Positions 15,632 through 24,000 of a DNA stretch of 30,060 bases are shown one piece after another. Position 1 is the stretch's first letter. Each line of letters opens with the position of its first letter. Both the position numbers and the translations under genes were made by a program. The notes below the pieces were generated by a model, which worked only from the letters and a program-made list of their open reading frames with translations, did no database searches and was not told the DNA's origin. Source of the DNA: SG8-39 sp041558415 (GTDB lineage: Bacteria > Pseudomonadota > Gammaproteobacteria > Burkholderiales > SG8-39); the NCBI GenBank assembly GCA_041558415.1, contig JBFFEY010000035.1:1-30060 (forward strand). Reading direction: 5' to 3'.

Positions 15632-16363
15632 GTGGCCATCGTCCTTTTCACCGATTTCGGGGCGCGGGACCTCTACGTCGGGCAGGTCAAGGCCGTGCTC
15701 GACGCGCGTGCGCCGCGCGTGCCGGTGATCGACGCGCTGCACGAGGCACCGGCCTTCGATATCGCGTCGGCGGCACACTTGCTCGCCGCTCTGGTGCCGC
15801 AGTATCCGCCTGGCAGCGTGTTCTGCGCCGTGGTCGATCCGGGCGTCGGCGGTGCGCGCGACGCGATCGTGCTGCGCGTCGACGGGCGCAGCTTCGTCGG
15901 TCCGGACAACGGCCTGTTTTCGGTGCTCTGGGCGCGCGGCCGGCGGCGCAGCTGCCGGCGCATCGTCTGGCGTCCGGCGGCCCTGTCGGTCTCCTTCCAT
16001 GGCCGCGACCTGTTCGCGCCGGTCGCTGCGGCGATCGCCGCGCGGCGCCTGCCACGCAGCTGGACGACGGCGCGTCGCCGGCCCGGGGTGCTGCTCGCGC
16101 CGGATGACCGCGCCGCCGTCATCTACATCGACCACTACGGCAACGCGATGACCGGCCTGCGCGCCGCCGACATCTCGCGCAGCGCACGTCTGCGCGTCGG
16201 GCAGCGCAACCTCGGATTCGCGCGCGTGTTCGAGGCCGCGCCCCGCGGGCGCGCCTTCTGGACGGTCAACAGCATCGGCCTGGTCGAGATCGCGGCGAAC
16301 CGGGCAAGCGCCGCAAAGCGCCTCGGCCTGCGCATCGGCCGCCGCGTGGCCTGGGCGGACTGA
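15632..16363 (+). CDS. SAM hydroxide adenosyltransferase (DUF62 family)
   Basis: Members of this family split S-adenosylmethionine with water into adenosine and methionine; relatives are the fluorinase and chlorinase. Length 243 aa. Motifs: FTDFG (6-10), VVDPGVGG (67-74), VGPDNG (89-94), FHGRDLF (122-128), DHYGN (167-171) and NSIGLVEIAAN (213-223). Asp69, Arg76 and His123 match the Asp-Arg-His set described for the hydroxide-using enzymes, so hydrolysis rather than halogenation is the likely reaction. The start is a GTG with no clear ribosome binding site; a TAGAAT box (15620-15625) lies only 6 bases before it, so transcription may start at or next to the start codon. The DUF488 gene follows after 1 base. 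Confidence 0.85.
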   Translation: MAIVLFTDFGARDLYVGQVKAVLDARAPRVPVIDALHEAPAFDIASAAHLLAALVPQYPPGSVFCAVVDPGVGGARDAIVLRVDGRSFVGPDNGLFSVLWARGRRRSCRRIVWRPAALSVSFHGRDLFAPVAAAIAARRLPRSWTTARRRPGVLLAPDDRAAVIYIDHYGNAMTGLRAADISRSARLRVGQRNLGFARVFEAAPRGRAFWTVNSIGLVEIAANRASAAKRLGLRIGRRVAWAD

Positions 16364-16364
16364 G

Positions 16365-16907
16365 GTGGCCACGCTCTACAGCATCGGGCACGGCGCGCGC
16401 GACCTCGACGGCTTTGTCGCGCTGCTGCGCGACGCGCGCATCGCGCGCCTGATCGACGTACGCGCCGTGCCGCGTTCGCGCCGCCATCCGCATTTCGGCT
16501 ACGGGCCGCTCGGTGCGCGGCTGGAGGCCGAGGGCCTGGTCTACGAATGGCGCGGACGAGCGCTCGGCGGGTTGCGGCGCGCGGGCGACGCGAATCGTCA
16601 CGGCGGGCTGAGCGAGCCGGCGTTCCGTGCCTACGCAGAGCATATGGAGAGTGCGGCGTTCAGGGCGGCGGCCGAGGCGCTTGCGCGGGCGGCCGAGGCG
16701 GCACGCCTGTGCATGATGTGCGCCGAGCGCGAGCCAGCACAGTGCCACCGTTCCCTGATTGCCGACTGGCTGGTGGTGCACGGCCACCGCGTCGTGCATC
16801 TGCTCGACGGCGGCGTGCAGCGCGAACACGGCCTGCATCCGGCCGCGCGCCGCGAGGGCGACCTCCTGCACTATGCGGGCGGCGGCGCGCAGGGCGCGTT
16901 GTTCTAG
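16365..16907 (+). CDS. DUF488 family protein
   Basis: A 180-aa protein of the DUF488 family; the function is not established. It shows the family N terminus YSIGHG (5-10), IDVRAVPRSRRHPHFG (30-45) and the cysteine/histidine motif CAEREPAQCHRSLIADWL (119-136). The GTG start is separated from the upstream stop by one base (TGAGGTG), so it is probably translated by coupling with the adenosyltransferase gene. Its stop codon shares CTAG (16904-16907) with the stop of the oppositely transcribed glycerate kinase gene. Confidence 0.85.
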   Translation: MATLYSIGHGARDLDGFVALLRDARIARLIDVRAVPRSRRHPHFGYGPLGARLEAEGLVYEWRGRALGGLRRAGDANRHGGLSEPAFRAYAEHMESAAFRAAAEALARAAEAARLCMMCAEREPAQCHRSLIADWLVVHGHRVVHLLDGGVQREHGLHPAARREGDLLHYAGGGAQGALF

Positions 16908-18172
16908 GTGACCAGAATCGCGCGGTAGTCGTTGACGTTGGTGTAAGTCGGCCCGGTCACGACCAGATCGTCGAGCGCCGCGAAGAAGCCGTAGCTGTCG
17001 TGCGCGGCGAGGCTGCGCGCGGGATCCAGGCCGAGCACGCGCGCGCGCGCCAGCGATGTCGGCGTGAGCACGGCGCCGGCATTGTCCTCCGAACCGTCAA
17101 TGCCGTCGGTGTCGGCGGCGATGGCGTGCACCCCGCCGACGCCGTCGAGCGCATCGGCGAGCGCGAGCAGAAACTCCGCGCAGCGCCCGCCGCGACCGCC
17201 GGCGGGGCCCACGCTGACGGTGCATTCGCCGCCCGAGATCAGCGCCACCGGCGGTGCGAAGGGTGCGCGGTAGCTGCGGATCTCGCGCACCAGCGCGGCC
17301 ATCACCTTGGCGACCTCGGCGGCCTCACCGGTGACCGTGTCGCCGAGGATCGCCGGCGTAATGCCGGCGACACGAAACACCGCCGCCGCGGCCTCGAGCG
17401 CGCGGTGCGCCGTGGCGATGACCCGGTTCTCGGCGTGTGCCAGCGCGGCGCTGCCGGGTTTCGGCGTCTCGGGCAGGCCGCCGGCAACGCCCTGCGCGAG
17501 GACATCGGCAATCGCCGCGGGCGGCGTCACGCCGTAGCGCGCGAGCACCGCGCGCGCGTCGGCGTAGGTGCTGGGATCGGGCGCGCAGGGACCCGAGGCG
17601 ATATGCGTCGGCTCGTCGCCGGTGACGTCCGAAATGATCAGCGCGCGCACCGGTGCGCGGCAGGCCGCGGCCAGCCGCCCGCCTTGGACTGCGGAAAGGT
17701 GCTTGCGCACCGTGTTCATGTCCTGTATCGGTGCGCCGCTGTTGAGCAGCAGCGTGGTGAGCGCCTTGAGGTCCGCCATCGACACGCCCTCCACGGGCAG
17801 CGACAGCAGGCTCGAGCCGCCGCCCGAGATCAATGCGACGAGCAGGTCCTGCGGGCCGAGCGCGCGCGCGGCGGCGAGGATCTCGCGCGCCGCCGCCTCG
17901 CCCGCAGCATCGGGTACCGGATGTCCCGCCTCGACAACGCGAATGCGGCGGGTCGGCACGGCGTGCCGGTATCGGGTGAGGGCGATGCCCTCGAACGGCG
18001 CATGCGCCGGCCACGCCGCCTCGAACGCCGCCGCCATCGACGCTGCCGCCTTGCCGACGGCGGCGACGAAGCTGCGGCCCTGCGGTGGTGCGGGCAGCGC
18101 CGCGGCGAGGATGTGCGCCGGATCGGCCGCCGCGACCGCGGCGCGAAAGCTCTCCTCGAGCAGCGCCCGCAT
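16904..18172 (-). CDS. Glycerate 2-kinase, type-2 (MOFRL family)
   Basis: A 422-aa member of the GckA/TtuD-type kinases, which phosphorylate D-glycerate (or hydroxypyruvate-derived glycerate) to 2-phosphoglycerate in the cytoplasm. Motifs from the chosen start: SGGGSSLL (116-123), RKHLSAVQGGRLA (156-168), SDVTGDEPTHIASGP (181-195), SGGECTV (313-319), DTDGIDGSED (354-363) and GPTYTNVND (407-415). I chose the ATG at 18172 (MRALLEESF), where family similarity begins; the open frame extends upstream but there reads across the 3' end of the transglutaminase-like gene. It lies 10 bases after that gene and is the last gene of a four-gene operon. The ends of this gene and the convergent DUF488 gene overlap by 4 bases. 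Confidence 0.9.
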   Translation of the reverse strand: MRALLEESFRAAVAAADPAHILAAALPAPPQGRSFVAAVGKAAASMAAAFEAAWPAHAPFEGIALTRYRHAVPTRRIRVVEAGHPVPDAAGEAAAREILAAARALGPQDLLVALISGGGSSLLSLPVEGVSMADLKALTTLLLNSGAPIQDMNTVRKHLSAVQGGRLAAACRAPVRALIISDVTGDEPTHIASGPCAPDPSTYADARAVLARYGVTPPAAIADVLAQGVAGGLPETPKPGSAALAHAENRVIATAHRALEAAAAVFRVAGITPAILGDTVTGEAAEVAKVMAALVREIRSYRAPFAPPVALISGGECTVSVGPAGGRGGRCAEFLLALADALDGVGGVHAIAADTDGIDGSEDNAGAVLTPTSLARARVLGLDPARSLAAHDSYGFFAALDDLVVTGPTYTNVNDYRAILVT

Positions 18173-18182
18173 CGTCCGATGC

Positions 18183-18821
18183 TCAGCCGAAGGATTCTTT
18201 CGCCGCGTCCGGGCCGAGGTTGTAGAACCTGGGGTAGAGCTCGGCAAAGGCCTGGCGGATCTCGTCGGCCGGCACGTCCGCATAGGTATCCCGCATGCGC
18301 ACGTACTCCATGTGGCGCCGGTCATCCTCGTCGAAGGGGTGAAAGATCGAATCTTCGCGCCCGTCGAACTCGAGCGGCTTGACGCGGAACTTGACGCACA
18401 GGCCGAGGTTGAAGGCCGGCGTCGCCTTGACCCATTGCTCCTCGAGCCAGAGATCGGCGTAGCCGTGGAAGATGAACAGGTCGGTGCCCATGCGCTCGGT
18501 GAGCGCGGGCGAGGTGAGGTGGTTCTTGACGTCGGCGTAGCCGACGCGCGCGGGAATGCCGACCGCGCGTGCGCAGGCCGCGAGCAGAGCCGCCTTCGGC
18601 ACGCACCAGCCCTCGCCCTGCTCGAGGCAGGCCGAAGCGCGATAGGCTTCGTCGCGCAGGAAGTTCTGGAAGGGGTTGTAGCGCACGCGGTCGCGCACCG
18701 CGTAGTACAGGGCCACCGCGCGCTCGCGCGGGCTCGCGCCCCGCGCGTGCTCCGCGGCGAAGGTGATGACCGCCGGATGGTCGCTGTCGACGAAGCGGCC
18801 TGGCCGCAGGTAGGTGTCCAC
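18183..18821 (-). CDS. Transglutaminase-like domain protein
   Basis: A 212-aa protein with a transglutaminase-like cysteine-protease fold. The nucleophile region is GEGWCVPKAALL with Cys73, and the histidine region is FIFHGYADLWLEE with His119. Where most family members have Asp (WVxxDPT) this protein has WVKATPAFN, placing Thr134 at the Asp position, so the third catalytic residue is unclear. The C-terminal part (PLEFDGREDSIFHPFD, then HMEYVR) is a pattern I associate with a bacterial subfamily of unknown role. The start is GTG, one base after the stop of the upstream hydrolase gene (TGAGGTG), implying coupling. No signal peptide is visible. Confidence 0.8.
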   Translation of the reverse strand: MDTYLRPGRFVDSDHPAVITFAAEHARGASPRERAVALYYAVRDRVRYNPFQNFLRDEAYRASACLEQGEGWCVPKAALLAACARAVGIPARVGYADVKNHLTSPALTERMGTDLFIFHGYADLWLEEQWVKATPAFNLGLCVKFRVKPLEFDGREDSIFHPFDEDDRRHMEYVRMRDTYADVPADEIRQAFAELYPRFYNLGPDAAKESFG

Positions 18822-18822
18822 C

Positions 18823-19674
18823 TCAGCGGTCCAGCTTCATCAGCCGCCGTGTGCCGGCGAACAGCGCACTCGACGGGTTACCCAATGCGTCCATGATCGA
18901 GAAATGGTTGTCCTGCGGCATCGGGATGTCGAAATTGACGATGCTGCGCCAGCGCTTGGCGAGCAGGCTGTTCTGGCGCTGGAACTCCGAGCTCTCGCGT
19001 CCACCGACACAGGTCGCCACCGGCGCACGCGTCGCAGGCGGCAAATAGGCGGGCGAGACCTTCAGCGCGGATTCCTCGTCGAGGCGCAGGTCGGGCTGCA
19101 GGAAGTCGCAGTGCTGCAGTGGGCGCAAGTCGTACAGACCGCTGATGGTCAGGCCACCCTTGAACAGATCCTTCGGCAGCCGCGCGTCGTACACCGGCCA
19201 CAGCGCGCACATCAGCATCGCCGTCAGGTGGCCACCCGCCGAGTGGCCGGCGACGTAGAGCCGGTCCTGGTCCATGCCATAGTCCTCGCAGTGCAGCCAC
19301 AGCCAGCGGCTCGCACGCAGCATCTGACGCACGATGTCCTCGATGTTCACCTGCGGGCAGAGATCGTAATTGACGATCGCGAGCGACACGCCGGCGTCGA
19401 CCCAGGCCGGCGCGAGGTAGGAAAAATCGCGCTTGTCGAGCGAGCGCCAGTACCCGCCATGAATGAACATCATGCAGCTGCCGTCGCCCTTGCGCGCCGG
19501 GAAGATGTCGACCGTCTCGCCCGGCGCGTCACCATAGCGCCGGTCGAGGTAGCAGATCATGGTATTGCGTGCGCTCGCCGAGCGTTCTGCCCAGCGCGCG
19601 AAATACTGCGCGTGATCCGGGACAAGCGCGCGGTTGTTGTACTCGCGGGAGAAGAAGGTGGCGTCTTCGGTCAT
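18823..19674 (-). CDS. Alpha/beta hydrolase, kynurenine formamidase-like
   Basis: A 283-aa alpha/beta hydrolase. The oxyanion-hole motif HGGYW (72-76) and nucleophile elbow GHSAGGH (143-149, Ser145) resemble arylformamidase/kynurenine formamidase and related esterases. The catalytic His is probably His257 (QDNHFSIMD), and the acid may be Glu227 in GGRESSEF. The ATG at 19674 (MTEDATFFSREYNN) follows AAGGAAA, 7 bases after the cupin stop; the upstream part of the open frame overlaps the cupin gene and is not family-like. No tryptophan-pathway gene is adjacent, so an amide or ester formed in the ring-cleavage pathway of the neighbouring dioxygenase is an equally good substrate guess (inference). 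Confidence 0.8.
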   Translation of the reverse strand: MTEDATFFSREYNNRALVPDHAQYFARWAERSASARNTMICYLDRRYGDAPGETVDIFPARKGDGSCMMFIHGGYWRSLDKRDFSYLAPAWVDAGVSLAIVNYDLCPQVNIEDIVRQMLRASRWLWLHCEDYGMDQDRLYVAGHSAGGHLTAMLMCALWPVYDARLPKDLFKGGLTISGLYDLRPLQHCDFLQPDLRLDEESALKVSPAYLPPATRAPVATCVGGRESSEFQRQNSLLAKRWRSIVNFDIPMPQDNHFSIMDALGNPSSALFAGTRRLMKLDR

Positions 19675-19681
19675 CGTTTCC

Positions 19682-20725
19682 TTATGCGCTGCGTTGTTCA
19701 CGCCACAGGCCAAGGGCAGCCTGCGCCGGGCGGTCGGAGTACGAAAACAGCACGCAGCCTTCCTCGGCCGCGATCTCGAGCGGGTACCAGGACGGCACGA
19801 CAAACGTGTCGCGAGGCCCGAAGGCGAAGGTCGCATCGCCGACGATCGCCTCGCCCGTGCCCTCGACCACCGAGTACACCGTGCCGTCGGTCGAACGGTA
19901 GGGGCGCGTGCGAAAGCCTTTCGGCAGCAGCTGGATAAAGCTGCCGATGGTCGGCATGGCAAAGGCCCCGGTCAGCGGGTTGATGAACTGCATCTTCCAG
20001 CCGTGGCAGGCATCCGGATCGCCTGCGCGCGAGAGGACCTCCAGCACCTCGCGGCTGCGCGCGTAGGGATAGCTGAACACCGGCGAAGTCTTGGCCGTCG
20101 GCAGCGGACCGAGCGGCACCATGTTCGCCCCGTAGCGCGCCTGCGCGTCGCCCTCGCCACGCGTCACCGGCTGCACGTCCTCCGGGTAGTTCTCGGCGAA
20201 CTGCGCGGTGAAGAACGACACCATCGGGATGTCCAGCCCGTCCATCCACACGACCGGCTCGCTGCCCGGATTGCCGTGGTCGTGCCAGGTCCACGGCGGC
20301 GTGATGATGAAATCGCCGGGGTGCATCGTCACCCGCTCGCCGTCGACCGCAGTGTAGGCGCCAGAGCCCTCAACGATGAAGCGCAGCGCCGATTGCGTGT
20401 GGCGGTGGCTCGGCGCCACCTCGCCCGGCAGGATCAGTTGCAGTCCGCAATACAGGCTGCGGGTAATCGACGAGCTGCCGCGCATTCCCGGGTTTTCGAG
20501 GATCAGCACGCGACGGATCGCTTCCTTCGCGGTGATCACGCGGCCCGATTCCTCGATGTAGGGGCGGATCGCCGCGTAGTTCCAGTACGCCGGCACGGCG
20601 GGTGAGTGTGGCGCCGGCGGCACGAGGTTGTGCAGCACCTCCCAGAGCGGCGTCAGGTTGTCCTTGTCCATGCGCCGATAGAACTCGGCGCGGCCCGCCG
20701 CCGCGGGCTTGGGTACGCTTGCCAT
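19682..20725 (-). CDS. gtdA: Gentisate 1,2-dioxygenase-type bicupin
   Basis: A 347-aa bicupin. Gentisate 1,2-dioxygenases use Fe(II) and O2 to open 2,5-dihydroxybenzoate to maleylpyruvate. The N-terminal cupin has the metal ligands: His107 and His109 (PSHRHTQSALRFIVEG) and His148 (PPWTWHDHGN). The C-terminal cupin (about 265-335) lacks ligands at the equivalent sites, as in known gentisate dioxygenases. Related enzymes act on salicylate or 1-hydroxy-2-naphthoate, so the exact substrate is open. The start at 20725 (MASVPKPAAAGRAEFYRRMD) is where similarity begins. First gene of the operon running to 16904. Maleylpyruvate isomerase and fumarylpyruvate hydrolase genes are not in the window. Confidence 0.82.
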   Translation of the reverse strand: MASVPKPAAAGRAEFYRRMDKDNLTPLWEVLHNLVPPAPHSPAVPAYWNYAAIRPYIEESGRVITAKEAIRRVLILENPGMRGSSSITRSLYCGLQLILPGEVAPSHRHTQSALRFIVEGSGAYTAVDGERVTMHPGDFIITPPWTWHDHGNPGSEPVVWMDGLDIPMVSFFTAQFAENYPEDVQPVTRGEGDAQARYGANMVPLGPLPTAKTSPVFSYPYARSREVLEVLSRAGDPDACHGWKMQFINPLTGAFAMPTIGSFIQLLPKGFRTRPYRSTDGTVYSVVEGTGEAIVGDATFAFGPRDTFVVPSWYPLEIAAEEGCVLFSYSDRPAQAALGLWREQRSA

Positions 20726-21012
20726 GGGAATCTCGCTCTGCCGAAGTGCGTGATTGGGCGAAGATTCTCGCCAATTCGGCGCGGCGGTGCAAAGGCCGTT
20801 CGCTGACTTGAATGCCGCGCGGCGACGGCCTCCGGGCACCACTCCTCGCGTCCTGGTCAATCCCGGGCGGCGTCTCCCTGGGGCGGCCGATCGTCGGGCT
20901 CGCGGGACAGCGCCACCTGGCGTATGCGCCTGACGCAGCTGCGTGGTCAAATGGGACAGTTGTCATGCCCGGCGCCGACAGCGAGTGCCGAGGCGAACCG
21001 GAGGGGGGTTGA
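20726..21012. promoter_or_regulatory. Divergent intergenic region between the cupin and cyclase operons
   Basis: This 287-base gap separates two divergent operons. For the - strand operon, a candidate promoter is TTGCAC (20792-20787) and GAGAAT (20769-20764), spaced by 17 bases. An imperfect inverted repeat overlaps that -10 box (ATTGGGCGA at 20753-20761, TCGCCAAT at 20768-20775). For the + strand operon, a perfect 12-base palindrome ACGCAGCTGCGT lies at 20933-20944, but I see no convincing -35/-10 pair. The gap contains no supported gene. Confidence 0.4.
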
Positions 21013-24000
21013 ATGCACTGCCCGCAGTGCGGACAGGACAATCCGTCCGGCGCCCGTTTCTGCAACCAATGCGGCGCCGGTCTTACCCAGGGACGGGAGG
21101 CCGAGCGCCGCCAGTTGACCGTCATGTTCTGTGACCTCGCCGATTCGACCGCGCTCTCGGCGCGGTTCGATCCGGAGGTGCTGCGCGAGCTGCTCGCCGC
21201 CTACCAGGCAGCCGCCGGGTCGGCCATCGCGCGCCACGACGGTCATGTCGCACAGTATCTCGGCGACGGCCTGCTGGTGTACTTCGGCTTTCCGCAGGCG
21301 CACGAAGACGCTGCCGCACGCGCGGTGCGTGCTGGCCTGGGCATACTTGAGGCACTTGCAGCACTCAACGCCAACGCGTCGGACACCCGGCTTCCGGTGC
21401 TGCGCGCGCGTATCGGCGTTCACACGGGGCCGGTCGTGGTGAGTGAGGTCGGCAGCGGGCCGCGGCGCGAGCAGCTCGCTCTGGGCGAGACGCCAAACGT
21501 GGCGGCCCGGCTGCAGGCGCTCGCCGAACCGGGCTGCGTCGTGATCAGTGCTGCGACGCACCGCCTCGTGCGGGACGCGTTTGCCTGTCGCGACCTCGGC
21601 CAACATGCGCTGAAAGGCCTGCCGCAGCCCGTTCACGCCTGGCAGGTCACCCATGCGGCGCAGGCGGCGCCGAGTGCGACAGCGATACCGCCGCTGGTCG
21701 GGCGCGAGCGCGAACGCACCCTACTGGCCGAGCATTGGCGCCGCGCGCTGCAGGGCGGGGGTCACGGCGTGCTGCTGCAGGGCGAGCCCGGCATGGGCAA
21801 GACACGGCTGTCACGCGCCTTGCGCGAGGAGGCATTGCGCGTCGGCGGGCGCGTTTTCGAGGCGCGCTGCTCGCACTATCACCCGGGCAGCCCGTTTCAC
21901 CCAATAGCGGAGATGATTGCGCGGGCAATCGACTACGAACCGGAGCGCACCGAAGAGGCGGTCGAGGCGCTCGAATCGATCATCGGCGGGTTTGCCATTG
22001 CGCCGCGCACGGTAGTGCCCTACCTCGCCGGACTGCTGTCGCTGCCGCTGCCCGAGCGGCTGGCGCTGCCAGTGCTGAGTGCGCAGGCCCTGCGCGAGCG
22101 GACATTCGAGGCGCTGCTCGGCCTGATCGGCGCGATCGCGTCCGCGCAGCCGTTGCTGCTGGTCATCGAGGATCTGCAATGGTCGGACCCGTCGACGCTC
22201 GAGCTTGTTGGTCGCGCGCTCGAGCGCTACCCCTCGGCGCGCCTGCTGCTGCTCTGTACGGCGCGCTCCGAATTCGCGCCGTCACCGCGGTTGCCCTTCG
22301 AGCGGCTCGAGCTCGGCCGCTGTCCCGACGCAGTGCTCGAGGCGCTGGTGCGCAGTTTCGCCCAGGCGGACCCCTTGCCGGACACGGTCGTCGCCGGCAT
22401 CGTCGCACGCGCCGACGGCGTGCCACTGTTTGCCGAGGAACTCGCGCGGGCGGTGTGCGAAACCGGCAGTTTCGAGATTCCCGCAACCCTGCAGGATCTG
22501 CTGATGGCGCGGCTCGATCGCCTTGGAACCGCGAAGCCGGTCGCGCAACAGGCGGCGGTCATCGGACGGCGCTTTTCGTTCGGCCTGCTGCGCGCCGTGA
22601 CCGCGCTGGAGGCGGGTCCTCTCGCCGAGGCGCTCGAGCATGCGGCGCAGGTCGGTCTGGTCTCGGGTCATGGCGTGCCGCCCGAAGCGCGCTATGCATT
22701 CCGCCACGCGCTGTTCGAGGACATCGCCTACCAGTCGATGCTGCGCAGCACGCGCCAGCAGATGCACCGGCGCGTGGCGGAGGCGATTTTGCAGGTCGAG
22801 CCGCAGACCGCGGAAACCCAGCCGGAGGTGCTCGCCCACCACTACACCGAGGCCGCGCTGCTGGGCGAGGCGGTCACGTACTGGCTGATGGCCGGGCGGC
22901 GTGCGCTCGCGCGCTCGGCCTGCATTGAGGCGGTCGCGCACGTGCGACGCGGCCTCGAGCTTGTGCAGAGCCTGCCTGCCGAGAGCGCGCGCCTCGCGCG
23001 CGAGCTCGAACTGCAGCTCGTCCTTGCGCCGGCGCTGATGGCGGTGCGCGGCGCGGTGGCCAACGAGGTCGAACAGGCGTATGCCCAGGCTGGCGCCTTG
23101 TGCCGGCAGTTGGGCAGCACGCCAAAGCTGCTCGTCCCCCTGTGGGGGCTGTGGGCTTACGCGTTGATGCGCGCGCGCTACGGGGAGGCGCGTGCATTGG
23201 CCGCGCAACTTGAGCAACTGGCTGAGCAAAGCAGGGCGCCGGGTCCGGCGCTGGTCGCCGCCGAGACGCTCGGCATGACGCTGTTCTACCAGGGCGATTT
23301 CGCGGCGGCACTGGCTGCCCTGCGGCGCGGCCTGGCGCTGTACCGCCGCCCGCCGGAAGGGCAGGCGCGCCAAGCGCGCGGCGTGCACGACCCGGGCGTC
23401 ATGTGCCACGCGTTCGAAATGCTCGTGTTGTGGCTCTCGGGCCAGAGCGCGGCGGCAATCGACAGCCTTGCCCGCCTGCATGCGCTCGATGGCGTACTCG
23501 AGCCGTACGACCGCGCCTTCACGCGCTGCGCCTTCGCGGTGCTGAATCAGTGTCAGCAGGATGCGGCGGCCGTGGCCGCGCATGCGGCCGACGCGCTCGC
23601 GATCTCGCGCGAGCAGGGTTTTCCCACCTGGGCGGCGATGGCCCGCGTGCTACAGGGCTGGGCGCTCGCGCAACAGGGGCGCGCGGACGAAGGTGTCGCG
23701 CTCGCACGCCGCGGCTGCGCCGCGTGGGACGCGACCGGTGCGCAGAATCTGCGGCCCTACTTTCGCGCCCTGCTCGCCGACGCAAACCTGGCGGCCGGGC
23801 AGGGCGAGGCGGCGCTGGGGGCGCTGGACGAGGCGCTCGCGGCGATCGAGGCGGGCGGCGAGCGCTGGTGGGAAGCGGAGGTGCATCGGCTGCGCGGCGA
23901 AGTGCTGCTCGCCCTCGAGCCGGGACGGCGCGACGCGGCAGAGGAGAGTCTGCAGCGAGCGCTGCGCGCCGCCAGAGCCCAGGGCGCGCGGGCCTTCGAA

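Noticed and set aside
16547..18382. 611-codon + strand open frame across the DUF488 gene and the glycerate kinase region
   Set aside because: The opposite-strand glycerate kinase has complete family motifs; this frame has none and starts within the DUF488 gene.
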